A stretch of 56,277 bases of DNA from contig JBBSLL010000017.1 of assembly GCA_038255255.1 (NCBI GenBank), forward strand, positions 1-56,277, read 5' to 3'. A program made the position numbers and the translations under genes. A model generated the notes under the pieces. That model was not told the origin of the DNA. It searched no databases and saw only the letters and a program-made list of their open reading frames with translations. Below are positions 10,697 to 18,720 of the stretch, one piece after another. Source of the DNA: JBBQNY01 sp038255255 (GTDB lineage: Bacteria > Pseudomonadota > Gammaproteobacteria > Xanthomonadales > Ahniellaceae). Each line of letters opens with the position of its first letter. Positions within the stretch are counted from its first letter, which is position 1.

Positions 10697-11901
10697 GTTG
10701 TGTCCTCCTCCGTGCCGTCGCCCAATACCAGGTGGCCTGCTGCGAGCAGTGCGTGCAGGGTGCTCCAGTCGGCCCGGGTCAATTGCCCGGCATCCGCAGC
10801 GGAATAATGCTTCCGTGACTGAAGCAATCGCGCCAGCCGCGTCGTGGCATCGAATGGTTGCCCCGCAAAGTACAGCCGCGCGCCGCCGGCCCGCGACTGC
10901 CACGCGAAGCGGCTCCACGGATGGCGATGCAGCGAAGCGCCGTGTGCGATTGCGGCGCGAAGTTCGGGCAGGCCCGGCGTCTCCGGCGGAGGCGAAATCT
11001 CGTGCGCGGAGCGATAGCGCGTGATGAAGGTGCCGAACCAGTCCGAGAATTCCGCGTCGCCCAATTGCGTGGCTTCGCGCAGTGCCGTGCGCACCTGCGC
11101 GATGACTTCGGCAGGGATCAGCGCGGGATCGCGTGCGGGTTCCTGCAGGCTGTGCCGCAGGCGCACGGACTCCGCAGTGCGATCCGCGACGAACTCGGCC
11201 GCATCCGTCACCAGTTCGGCCAGGGAAGGCGCGCGCATGCCGATGGAGCAGGTCAGGCACTCGTCAACCGCCACGCCGTGATGCGGCACGTCGGGTGGCA
11301 GGTAAAGCATGTCGCCGGGCTCGAGTATCCATTCGTGCGTCGGCTCGAACTCGCGCAGCATCTTGAGTTCCACGTCTGTCCGGAACACGCGGGAACTCCC
11401 TGGTCGTGTGTCGATCTGCCAGCGGCGCCGGCCGTGCGCCTGCAGCAGGAACACGTCGTACAGGTCCACGTGCGCGCCAACAGACCCACCCGGCGCGGCA
11501 TAACTCACCATCACATCGTCGACACGCCAGTCCGGCAGGAAGCGGAAAGGCTGCAACAGCTCATCGACCTCGGCGAGGAGTTTGTCGCAGTCCTGCACCA
11601 GTAGCGTCCAGTCGCGTTCCGGTGTGTTGCCGAAGCGCTCCTCGGTGAAGGGGCCCGTCTCGACGGTCCAGCCATCACTGGAGCGGTGGTGCGTGATCAG
11701 GCGCGCGCTCGCGATCGGTTCGCAGGCAAGGCCCGCAAGGTCGTTTGCATCGAGTGGCGCAACGAAACCCTCGAATGCGCCGCGCACCAGCAGCGGGTGA
11801 CGCTGCCAGTAATTGCGCAGGAATTTCTCGGGCGACATGCCGAGAGGCGGGGCGTCGCGCGCTATGACCTCGATCGGCAATGCCGCACCGCGCCTGCTCA
11901 T
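10693..11901 (-). CDS. roxA: JmjC/cupin ribosomal oxygenase (YcfD/RoxA-like)
   Basis: This 402-residue protein is a 2-oxoglutarate/Fe(II) oxygenase. E. coli YcfD (RoxA) hydroxylates an arginine of ribosomal protein L16, and this protein matches that family. The iron site HxD is in GGSVGAHVDLYDVF, and the distal His is in LPPDVPHHGVA. A winged-helix-like C-terminal region follows (ISPPPETPGL onward). The N-terminal W-Q-R-H-P-L-L-V-R motif is typical. The gene lies 27 bp downstream of purB and its stop overlaps the GNAT start, so purB-roxA-GNAT is a likely operon. Confidence 0.88.
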   Translation of the reverse strand: MSRRGAALPIEVIARDAPPLGMSPEKFLRNYWQRHPLLVRGAFEGFVAPLDANDLAGLACEPIASARLITHHRSSDGWTVETGPFTEERFGNTPERDWTLLVQDCDKLLAEVDELLQPFRFLPDWRVDDVMVSYAAPGGSVGAHVDLYDVFLLQAHGRRRWQIDTRPGSSRVFRTDVELKMLREFEPTHEWILEPGDMLYLPPDVPHHGVAVDECLTCSIGMRAPSLAELVTDAAEFVADRTAESVRLRHSLQEPARDPALIPAEVIAQVRTALREATQLGDAEFSDWFGTFITRYRSAHEISPPPETPGLPELRAAIAHGASLHRHPWSRFAWQSRAGGARLYFAGQPFDATTRLARLLQSRKHYSAADAGQLTRADWSTLHALLAAGHLVLGDGTEEDTT

Positions 11902-11928
11902 CCCGGGATCGCTTTTCGGCGGGGCGGG

Positions 11929-13293
11929 CTAGATATCACGGGCGAGTGTCGAGGCAAGGCCGGTGTAGGTCGCAGGAGTCAGCTCGAGCAGTCGGCGCTT
12001 CGCGTCGCTCGGCAGATCGAGCGACTCGATGAATTCGCGGAGCGAATCTCGCGTGATGCCGCGCCCGCGGGTCAGCGCCTTCAATTGCTCGTAGGGTTCC
12101 GGCAGGCCGTGGCGGCGCATCACGGTCTGGATCGGCTCGGCGAGCACTTCCCAGGCATCGTCGAGGTCCGCATCCAGACGCGCCGCGTCGACACGGAGTT
12201 TGCCGAGGCCACGCCGTAGCGCGGCGCAGGCCACTACGAAGTGCCCGAACGCCGTGCCGAGCGCGCGCAGCACCGTGGAATCCGTGAGGTCGCGCTGGAA
12301 GCGCGAGATTGGGAGCTTTCCAGAGAGATGTTCGAACAGGGCATTGGCGAGGCCGAAGTTGCCTTCAGCGTTCTCGAAATCGATCGGATTGACCTTGTGC
12401 GGCATCGTGCTGGATCCAACCTCGCCGGTCTTCACCGTCTGCTGGAAATAGCCCAGCGCGATGTAGCCCCAGAGATCGCGGCAGAGGTCGATGCCGATCG
12501 TGCCGATCCGGCGCGTCGTGTCGCACAATTCCGCGATCGCATCGTGCGGCTCGATCTGCGTGGTGTAGGCGTTGAACTCCAGGCCGAGCGACTCGACGAA
12601 CGTGCGCGCGAACGCGGGCCAGTCGATCTCCGGGTACGCGGCGATGTGCGCGTTGTAGTTGCCCACGGCCCCGTTGATCTTGCCGGGCACGGTTATGCCC
12701 CGCAGGTTTCCCAGCTGGCGCTCGATGCGCGCCACGACATTGGCGAATTCCTTGCCGACCGTGGTGGGCGATGCCGCCTGGCCGTGGGTGCGGGAGAGGA
12801 GCGGCTGGTCTGCGTGCGCGTGGGCGAATTTCCGCAAGTCGCCGGCCAGCGTCGCCAGCAGCGGTTCGAGCACCTGATCGCGCGCCTGTTGCAGCAGCAA
12901 CGCATACGCCAGGTTGTTGATGTCCTCCGACGTGCAGGCGAAGTGCACGAACTCCCGGGCGGGAGCGAGCGCGGCGTCCTCCGCCATGCGCTCCTTCAGC
13001 CAGTACTCGACGGCCTTGACGTCATGGTTGGTCGTTGCCTCGATGGACTTGATGCGAAGGGCGTCGTCCAGCGAAAAGTTTTCTTCCAGTTTCCGCAGCG
13101 AAGCGATGTGCGCGTCCGGGAATCTCTGGAGTTCGGCCACTGCCGGATTCTCGGCGAGCGCGAGCAGCCACTCAACTTCCACCCGGACGCGCGCCCGGAT
13201 CAGTCCGAATTCCGACAGGATCGGTCGCAGCGCCTCGAGTTTCCCGGCGTAGCGCCCATCCAGCGGAGAGATGGCAAGCAGAGGGTCGGTCAT
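11929..13293 (-). CDS. purB: Adenylosuccinate lyase
   Basis: This 454-residue member of the fumarase/aspartase superfamily catalyses two steps of purine synthesis: SAICAR to AICAR, and adenylosuccinate to AMP. The start is MTDPLLAISPLDGRYAG at 13293; upstream frame sequence is not conserved. The superfamily signature SSTMPHKVNP is present, as are THGQAASPTTVGKE and TSEDINNLAYAL. Length equals the E. coli type (456). It is divergent from fumC, a paralogous lyase, across a 100-bp intergenic region. Confidence 0.97.
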   Translation of the reverse strand: MTDPLLAISPLDGRYAGKLEALRPILSEFGLIRARVRVEVEWLLALAENPAVAELQRFPDAHIASLRKLEENFSLDDALRIKSIEATTNHDVKAVEYWLKERMAEDAALAPAREFVHFACTSEDINNLAYALLLQQARDQVLEPLLATLAGDLRKFAHAHADQPLLSRTHGQAASPTTVGKEFANVVARIERQLGNLRGITVPGKINGAVGNYNAHIAAYPEIDWPAFARTFVESLGLEFNAYTTQIEPHDAIAELCDTTRRIGTIGIDLCRDLWGYIALGYFQQTVKTGEVGSSTMPHKVNPIDFENAEGNFGLANALFEHLSGKLPISRFQRDLTDSTVLRALGTAFGHFVVACAALRRGLGKLRVDAARLDADLDDAWEVLAEPIQTVMRRHGLPEPYEQLKALTRGRGITRDSLREFIESLDLPSDAKRRLLELTPATYTGLASTLARDI

Positions 13294-13350
13294 TGGGAAA
13301 GTCGTTTGGAGCGCGCAGCGAAGTGTAACGGGGCGTGGCCGCCCCGGTTC

Positions 13351-13356
13351 TATACT
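13351..13356 (+). promoter_or_regulatory. Possible fumC promoter (-10 TATACT)
   Basis: TATACT lies 38 bp upstream of the fumC ATG in the purB-fumC divergent region. A 6-bp GC palindrome (GGGGCG...CGCCCC, 13331-13346) sits between the expected -35 and -10 positions. No good -35 match was found, so this rests on the -10 alone. Confidence 0.35.
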
Positions 13357-13393
13357 CGCCAGCCTCTCAGGGGCGAAAAGGGGATCGGTCTTC

Positions 13394-14797
13394 ATGAGCA
13401 GCAAATTCCGCGTCGAACGCGACAGCATGGGCGACATGCAGGTGCCGGCCGACGCGCTGTATGGCGCCCAGACCCAGCGTGCCGTGCAGAACTTTCCCAT
13501 CTCCGGGCTCCGCATGCCGCGCGAATTCCTGCGCGCGCTGGGCCTCATCAAGTCCGCCGCCGCGTCAGCGAATGCCGGACTCGGACATCTCGACGGGGCC
13601 ATCGCGGCGGCCATCGGCGCGGCGGCGCTCGACGTCGCCAAGGGCCGCCATGACGACGAATTTCCCATCGACGTGTTCCAGACGGGTTCGGGCACCTCAA
13701 GCAACATGAATGCGAACGAGGTGATCGCGGCACTCGCAAGCCGTGGCGGGATAGACGTCCACCCGAACGATCACGTGAACATGGGCCAGAGTTCCAACGA
13801 CGTGATCCCCACGGCGATCCAGGTCAGCGCCATGCTGGCGATCGAGCAGACATTGCTGCCGGCGCTGGCGCATCTCGCCGCGACCATCGGCAAGCGCGAG
13901 GTGGAACTGGCCGGCGTGCCCAAGACCGGCCGCACGCATCTCATGGACGCGATGCCCGTGACTTTCGGGCAAGAACTGGGCGGCTGGCGCGCGCAGATCG
14001 AAAGCGCGATCGCACGCATTGGCGACAGTGCGGTGCGCCTGCGCCGTCTGCCGCAGGGCGGCACCGCGGTCGGCACCGGCATCAATGCGGATCCGGCCTT
14101 TGCGGAGCGGTTTTCGCAAGAACTGACGACGTTGAGCGGCGTCGACTTTTCCGCGGCGAAAAATCTTTTCGAAGGGATTTCCGCGCAGGACGGCGCGGTC
14201 GAGATGTCGGGCCAGCTGAACACGCTTGCGTGTTCCCTCATGAAGATCGCGAATGATCTGCGCTGGATGAATTCGGGTCCGCTCGCGGGACTCGGCGAGA
14301 TAGAACTGACGGCGTTGCAGCCGGGTTCTTCGATCATGCCGGGCAAAGTCAACCCGGTCATTCCGGAAGCGACCTGCATGGTCTGCGCGCAGGTGATGGG
14401 CAACCACACGACCATTACCGTGGCGGGTGCCAGCGGCAATTTCCAGTTGAACGTGATGCTGCCGGTGATCGCGCTCAATCTCCTGCAATCCGTTGGCTTG
14501 CTGGCGAATGTTTCGCGCGAACTGGCGGATCAGGCCATCGCGGGTTTCAAGGTTCGCGAAGACAACATCCGTCGCGCGCTGGATCGCAATCCGATCCTGG
14601 TGACCTCGCTCAATCCGGTGGTCGGTTACGAGAAGGGCGCCGCGATGGCCAAGCAGGCCTACAAGGAAGGGCGTCCCATCATGGACGTCGCGCGCGAGGC
14701 CACCGGCATGAGCGAGGCAGAGCTGAAGCGCTATCTCGATCCGCTCGAACTCACCAAGGGCGGCATCCACGGCAAACCGGGGGGGGGAAGCGGATAA
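13394..14797 (+). CDS. fumC: Fumarate hydratase, class II
   Basis: This 467-residue, iron-independent fumarase interconverts fumarate and malate in the TCA cycle. The start is MSSKFRVERDSMGDMQVPADALYGAQTQ at 13394, preceded by AAGGGG. Family motifs include SGTSSNMNANEVIA (as TGSGTSSNMNANEV), GRTHLMDAMPVTFGQE and the signature GSSIMPGKVNP. Length is standard. It completes a cluster of TCA genes (sucA, sucB, lpd) within 11 kb, although it is transcribed in the opposite direction. Confidence 0.97.
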   Translation: MSSKFRVERDSMGDMQVPADALYGAQTQRAVQNFPISGLRMPREFLRALGLIKSAAASANAGLGHLDGAIAAAIGAAALDVAKGRHDDEFPIDVFQTGSGTSSNMNANEVIAALASRGGIDVHPNDHVNMGQSSNDVIPTAIQVSAMLAIEQTLLPALAHLAATIGKREVELAGVPKTGRTHLMDAMPVTFGQELGGWRAQIESAIARIGDSAVRLRRLPQGGTAVGTGINADPAFAERFSQELTTLSGVDFSAAKNLFEGISAQDGAVEMSGQLNTLACSLMKIANDLRWMNSGPLAGLGEIELTALQPGSSIMPGKVNPVIPEATCMVCAQVMGNHTTITVAGASGNFQLNVMLPVIALNLLQSVGLLANVSRELADQAIAGFKVREDNIRRALDRNPILVTSLNPVVGYEKGAAMAKQAYKEGRPIMDVAREATGMSEAELKRYLDPLELTKGGIHGKPGGGSG

Positions 14798-14825
14798 GGC
14801 GCGCCACTGGCGCGCCCCGCTGACC

Positions 14826-14848
14826 GCCACGAACAGGATGTTCGTGGC
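14826..14848. other. Perfect hairpin downstream of fumC
   Basis: A 9-bp perfect stem (GCCACGAAC / GTTCGTGGC) with a 5-base loop follows the fumC stop by 28 bp. There is no T-run, so it is not a classical terminator; it may protect the 3' end. Confidence 0.35.
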
Positions 14849-14977
14849 CGGATGCGACTTGGCGAGCGCATGGATGCGCAGAGCCTAGTCGCCTCGTTTC
14901 CCCACCTTGATTGCTTCTTGCAAGTCGGGTCGGTCTCAATTCGGCAGGCGCAGCGCAAGCCCGGCCCCTCACCCCAA

Positions 14978-15000
14978 CCCCTCTCCCGACGGGAGAGGGG
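14978..15000. repeat. Dispersed CCCTCTCCC/GGGAGAGGG hairpin element
   Basis: A perfect 10-bp stem (CCCCTCTCCC / GGGAGAGGGG) with a 3-base loop is flanked by a CCCTCACCCCAA tract. This sequence is a familiar dispersed intergenic repeat of GC-rich gammaproteobacteria, by memory rather than by search. It lies 10 bp beyond the end of the ABC permease gene and could act as its terminator, though it lacks a T-run. Confidence 0.5.
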
Positions 15001-15010
15001 CTAAATGCAA

Positions 15011-16009
15011 TCAGCTGTCGTCGCGCCAGCGGCGGATGCGGACTGCCGCAAGAATCATCGCCACGCCAGCCGCGGCGCCGATCCAGATGTTCGCCGTCAG
15101 GAAAGTCGAGTACATCGACTTCAGGGAGAACAGTTTCATGACGTCTTTCGGGCCCTCGACATCGACGTTGACGAACTGCGCAACGTCTACCCAGGTCCCC
15201 GGAAACACGCTCAACAACGCCCGTGCAACGATGTTCTTCCAGAACCAGAACGTCTGCATCTCGAAGGACTGCATGAGGTCGAACCAGGACACCAGCAGCC
15301 CCGCGAACACCGGAATCAGTACTGCCCACAGGAACGGCTTGCTGCGGGCCCACGCTGAGCAGAGCAGCAGCCAGCCGACGGTCGGCAGGGCCCACACCGC
15401 GCTTACCGGAAGCGACGCGATCAGGATGCCAGCGACCTGCAACGGCGAACCCGGTCCCCACAACAACTGCACCGGGTTGCCGCTGTGGATCAGCACGACG
15501 AGGCTCACGATCAGGAGGAAGGCGAACATCGCCGCGAGACCAGCTGCCAGGGTCAGCAACGGAGCCACCACGGTTGCGCTCGCAACCTTGGACCAGACAG
15601 TCTCGGAATCGGAGACCGGCAGCGATTTCCAGAAGAGGACCGATCGATCCTTGCGCTCGTCGTACAACGCGCCCAGGCAATAGAAGAACACCACGAAGCC
15701 CAACACCAGGAATGGCCAGGTCGAGGCCATGATCAGGCTGAGGTCGACGCCGCCAGACAAGTGCTGCGCGTCCTCGGGTTTCATGTTCGAAGTGACCTTG
15801 CTCAGGTCCAGCCCATTGATCATGACCTCGCCGTCGATGCGGAGCTTGCCAGCCGCTGCAGCCTTGTTCGCCGCGACTTCGCCCACCACGATGGCCATCA
15901 TCGTCAGCACCAGGAAGAGACCGGCCGCGACGATCGGCGCCCAGAAAAAGCCGCCCTTGTTCTCCCAGTACTCGCGCCGCAGGAGGATGGGGAAAGTGTT
16001 GGTGTTCAT
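15011..16009 (-). CDS. ABC transporter permease (ABC-2 type, YtrC/D-like)
   Basis: This 332-residue membrane protein starts MNTNTFPILLRREYWENKGGFFWAP, with the ATG overlapping the ATPase stop (ATGA). About six membrane segments are visible. There is a large extracytoplasmic loop between the first (about 20-45) and the second (about 95-115), and a final pair near the C-terminus. The EYWENKG and DERKDRSVLFWKSLPVSD stretches are typical of ABC-2 permeases that pair with GntR-regulated ATPases. Substrate is unknown. Such systems are often envelope-stress or antibiotic-response exporters. Confidence 0.85.
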   Translation of the reverse strand: MNTNTFPILLRREYWENKGGFFWAPIVAAGLFLVLTMMAIVVGEVAANKAAAAGKLRIDGEVMINGLDLSKVTSNMKPEDAQHLSGGVDLSLIMASTWPFLVLGFVVFFYCLGALYDERKDRSVLFWKSLPVSDSETVWSKVASATVVAPLLTLAAGLAAMFAFLLIVSLVVLIHSGNPVQLLWGPGSPLQVAGILIASLPVSAVWALPTVGWLLLCSAWARSKPFLWAVLIPVFAGLLVSWFDLMQSFEMQTFWFWKNIVARALLSVFPGTWVDVAQFVNVDVEGPKDVMKLFSLKSMYSTFLTANIWIGAAAGVAMILAAVRIRRWRDDS

Positions 16010-16878
16010 GCGTAGGTACCTTTCATCGTGGCGACGAACAGATCGGCCAGGCCAGGGGTGCGGGTTTCTCCGAAGTTCTCGAGTCGGCCGCGCTCCACGC
16101 CATCGAACAACATGACGACCTTGCCAAAGGGCAGGGAACGCTCGTCGACAGGCTTCAGGGCGCGTGCGGCATCGAGGTGATCCGACGACAGCATCACTTC
16201 GGTGTAGCGGTCCGCCAGGTTCTCCATCTCGCTGTTGAGCACGATCTTGCCGTCGCGGATGAACATGACGTCGGTGAGGATGTGCTCGATCTCCTCGACC
16301 TGGTGGGTGGTCACGAGGATGGTCTTGTTCTCGTCGAAATAGTCTTCGAGGAGCCGCTGGTAGAACTGCTTGCGATACAGGATGTCGAGGCCGAGGGTCG
16401 GCTCGTCCAGCACCAGCAGCCTGGCGTCGATGGACATGACGACGGCGAGGTGGAGCTGCACGATCATGCCCTTGGACATCTCGCGCACGCGCATGGCGGG
16501 CTTGAGTTGCGTGTTGGCGATGAAGCGCTCGCACTTGGCACGGTCGAACCGTGGATGCACGCCGGCAACGAAATCGATGACCTCGCGGACGCGTATCCAG
16601 CGGGGCAGCACCGCCACGTCGGCGATGAAACAGACCTGCTCCATCAGTTCGTCGCGCTGCGTGCGCGGGTCGAAACCCAGCACGTCGAGCTCACCCTCGA
16701 ACTGCGTCAGTCCCAGGATCGCCTTGAGCGCAGTCGTCTTGCCCGCGCCGTTCGGGCCGATGAGGCCGACGATGCGGCCGGCCGGGATGTCGAAGTCCGC
16801 GTGATCGAGCGCGACCTTGTTGGGGAAGCGCTTGCTCAGTCCACGCGCACGGACCGTCATTTTTTCGGCGGCGTTCAT
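16006..16878 (-). CDS. ABC transporter ATP-binding protein
   Basis: This 290-residue protein starts at 16878 (MNAAEKMTVRARGLSKRF), overlapping the GntR stop. Walker A is GPNGAGKTT. The signature segment is MSKGMIVQLHLA, a degenerate form usual in YtrB-like ATPases. Walker B is LLVLDEPTLGLD, and the switch His is in VTTHQVEEIEHIL. It energises the permease encoded immediately downstream. Transcription should follow the GntR repressor that precedes it. Confidence 0.93.
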   Translation of the reverse strand: MNAAEKMTVRARGLSKRFPNKVALDHADFDIPAGRIVGLIGPNGAGKTTALKAILGLTQFEGELDVLGFDPRTQRDELMEQVCFIADVAVLPRWIRVREVIDFVAGVHPRFDRAKCERFIANTQLKPAMRVREMSKGMIVQLHLAVVMSIDARLLVLDEPTLGLDILYRKQFYQRLLEDYFDENKTILVTTHQVEEIEHILTDVMFIRDGKIVLNSEMENLADRYTEVMLSSDHLDAARALKPVDERSLPFGKVVMLFDGVERGRLENFGETRTPGLADLFVATMKGTYA

Positions 16879-17246
16879 GCATGTTCTCCATTGACCGTGA
16901 ACCCCTGCAGGAGACGCTTCGGATCGAGTCCGAGGCGCTGGATCCGTTGCATCAGCAGCGGCCATTCCTCGCGCAGAAAGTGTTCGCGTTCGCTCGCGAG
17001 CAGTTGCTCGCGCGCTCCTTCAGCTACGTACATGCCGACTCCCCTGCGTTTGTCGATCAGGTTCTCGTTGGCCAGTTCCTGGTAGGCCTTGGACACCGTG
17101 ATCGGATTGAGTTGAAAGTCCCCCGCGACCTGGCGGACGGAAGGAAGCGCGTCGCCTTCCTTCAGCTCCCCGTCCAGGATCATCGCGATGACCTTCTCGC
17201 GAAGCTGCCGATAGATCGGCGTGTTGTCGTTCCATTGCACGGCCAT
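16875..17246 (-). CDS. GntR-family transcriptional regulator (YtrA subfamily)
   Basis: This 123-residue protein has an N-terminal winged helix-turn-helix (PIYRQLREKVIAMILDGEL...LPSVRQVAGDFQLNPITVSKAYQEL). The short C-terminal helical dimerisation part is characteristic of the YtrA subfamily, which controls ABC-2 exporters. I chose the ATG at 17246 because GGGAG precedes it. An in-frame GTG at 17264 has no ribosome-binding site and would overlap the upstream gene. It is likely autoregulatory through the palindrome at 17668-17689. Confidence 0.9.
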   Translation of the reverse strand: MAVQWNDNTPIYRQLREKVIAMILDGELKEGDALPSVRQVAGDFQLNPITVSKAYQELANENLIDKRRGVGMYVAEGAREQLLASEREHFLREEWPLLMQRIQRLGLDPKRLLQGFTVNGEHA

Positions 17247-17250
17247 GGTT

Positions 17251-17637
17251 TTATCGGCTCCCACCGACGGGATCGGGCCCGAAGGCGTAGTACGGAAGAC
17301 GGATGCTGACGCGCGATGCGCGACGGGTCGCGACGCTCGCCTTGTGCAGCTGGGCCTGTGCTTCCCGGATCGGGACCGGCAGCAGGGCCGCGGTCAGGGC
17401 GTCGTGCTCGGCCTGCGCCAGTGCGTCGGCTTGAGCGAGCGCAACGGGGTCGGCGACCACCACCACGGTCGGCATCACATACGGCGACTCGGCAGCGACT
17501 GGGGCCAAGGCGACTGACGTGGCCGTCGGAGTTGCCGCGGTGTGGCGGACGTCGTCCCCAACGGCAAGGGCCATCAGGCTGAATGTCGCGCCAAGGACAC
17601 CGAGTATGGAAAACCAGCTATGCGTTGAACGGGCCAC
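17251..17637 (-). CDS. Small exported hypothetical protein, first gene of the GntR/ABC operon
   Basis: This 128-residue protein starts at a GTG (17637) with a strong AAGGAG seven bases upstream. It ends 4 bp before the GntR start. Residues about 9-28 are hydrophobic and look like a signal peptide or membrane anchor. The middle is Ala/Val-rich and contains a VALAQADALAQAEHDAL helix. The C-terminus is basic and ends in RLPYYAFGPDPVGGSR. I recognise no family. The operator-promoter and coupling to the regulator argue that it is a real component of the system. Confidence 0.65.
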   Translation of the reverse strand: MARSTHSWFSILGVLGATFSLMALAVGDDVRHTAATPTATSVALAPVAAESPYVMPTVVVVADPVALAQADALAQAEHDALTAALLPVPIREAQAQLHKASVATRRASRVSIRLPYYAFGPDPVGGSR

Positions 17638-17667
17638 GTTTGCGCTCCTTGGTGAGGTGTTGGACTA

Positions 17668-17689
17668 GTGTTGTAGCCAACTATAACAC
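17668..17689 (-). promoter_or_regulatory. Palindromic operator, probable GntR (YtrA-like) binding site
   Basis: A 22-bp near-perfect palindrome has half-sites GTGTT(A/G)TAG and CTA(C/T)AACAC around a central 4 bases. It covers the -10 region of the operon promoter, 31 bp upstream of the first start codon. YtrA-type repressors typically bind such sites in their own promoters. Confidence 0.75.
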
Positions 17690-17707
17690 CACATCAGAGT
17701 TCGTCAA
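17680..17707 (-). promoter_or_regulatory. Sigma-70 promoter of the GntR/ABC operon
   Basis: On the minus strand TTGACG (17702-17707) and TATAGT (17680-17685) are separated by 16 bp. The -10 lies inside the operator palindrome, so repressor binding would block polymerase directly. Confidence 0.7.
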
Positions 17708-17847
17708 GCATGACCTGTGGCATAAGTCGAAAAAGTCTCCCCTCGGGGGCGAGCGCCAGGTTCGGCGGGGCCATGGCCCTGAATCGGTCCAGGCAATAGG
17801 CTCTCGCCGGGAACTGACGGGGCCGTCGCCTGTCTCTGACTTGCCGT

Positions 17848-17877
17848 TTGCCAAGGCAGGGTCGCGCCGCGACAATA
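17848..17877 (+). promoter_or_regulatory. Possible promoter of the FKBP gene
   Basis: TTGCCA and ACAATA are spaced by 18 bp, ending 61 bp before the ATG at 17939. The rest of the 17,710-17,938 spacer shows no gene or repeat that I recognise. Confidence 0.35.
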
Positions 17878-17938
17878 CGCGGCTTGCTGCTGCGGCCGCA
17901 AAAACCCGCTGTGTATCAACCCTCGACAGGAGTTTTGA

Positions 17939-18634
17939 ATGAATCGCTTCATCCGCAATTCGCTGGCAGCCGCAGTGCTGTCCGGCGTAATCGTTGCGCC
18001 GAACGCATTTGCGGTCGACAAACTCACCACTGAAAAAGACAAGGTCAGCTACATGGTCGGCATGGACGTGGGCAGTCGCTTGCGCTCCATCCAGTCGGAC
18101 ATCGACCTCGCCATCGTGCTGCAGGCGCTCAACACGGTCTATAAGGGCGACGCCCCGTTGTTGCCGCCGGAAGAGGCCAGCAAGGTCGCGGAATCCTTCC
18201 AGAAGAAGAAGTCCGCCGAGATGGAATCGAAGATGAAAGAGATGGGCGCCAAGAACAAGACCGAGGGCACGGCGTTCCTCGCGGCCAACAAGACCAAGCC
18301 TGGCGTCAAGACCACGGCTTCCGGCCTGCAGTACCAGGTCATCAAGGAAGGCACGGGTCCGAAGCCGAAAGCCACCGACAAGGTGAAGGTGCATTACACC
18401 GGAACGCTCACTGGCGGCCAGAAGTTCGACAGCTCCGTCGACCGCGGTGCGCCGGCCGAGTTCGTGTTGAACCAGGTCATTCCGGGTTGGACCGAGGGCG
18501 TGCAGCTGATGTCCGTTGGCAGCAAGTACAAGTTCGTGATCCCTTCGAACCTGGCTTACGGCGAACGCGCCGGTCCGATTCCGCCGAACTCGACGCTGGT
18601 GTTCGACGTCGAACTGCTGGAAATCGTCAAGTAG
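17939..18634 (+). CDS. FKBP-type peptidyl-prolyl isomerase, FkpA/Mip-like, periplasmic
   Basis: This 231-residue protein has a signal peptide of about 25 residues ending NAFA. A helical FkpA-type dimerisation domain follows (about 28-120, with KDKVSYMVGMDVGSRL). The C-terminal FKBP domain (about 128-231) contains VKVHYTGTLTGGQKFDSS, FVLNQVIPGWTEG and NLAYGERAGP...NSTLVFDVELLE. It should catalyse proline isomerisation and chaperone folding in the periplasm or at the outer membrane. AGGAG lies a few bases before the start. A strong terminator follows the gene. Confidence 0.94.
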   Translation: MNRFIRNSLAAAVLSGVIVAPNAFAVDKLTTEKDKVSYMVGMDVGSRLRSIQSDIDLAIVLQALNTVYKGDAPLLPPEEASKVAESFQKKKSAEMESKMKEMGAKNKTEGTAFLAANKTKPGVKTTASGLQYQVIKEGTGPKPKATDKVKVHYTGTLTGGQKFDSSVDRGAPAEFVLNQVIPGWTEGVQLMSVGSKYKFVIPSNLAYGERAGPIPPNSTLVFDVELLEIVK

Positions 18635-18657
18635 AATCCGTTACTTCGCTGGAAACC

Positions 18658-18689
18658 GAAACGGCCGCCCCGCGCGGCCGTTTCTTTTT
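18658..18689 (+). terminator. Rho-independent terminator after the FKBP gene
   Basis: An 11-bp perfect stem (GAAACGGCCGC / GCGGCCGTTTC) with a 5-base loop is followed by TTTTTC. It lies 24 bp past the stop and separates this gene from ugd. Confidence 0.9.
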
Positions 18690-18720
18690 CCAGGGCGTGG
18701 ATTTCTAGAGGAAACGACGC

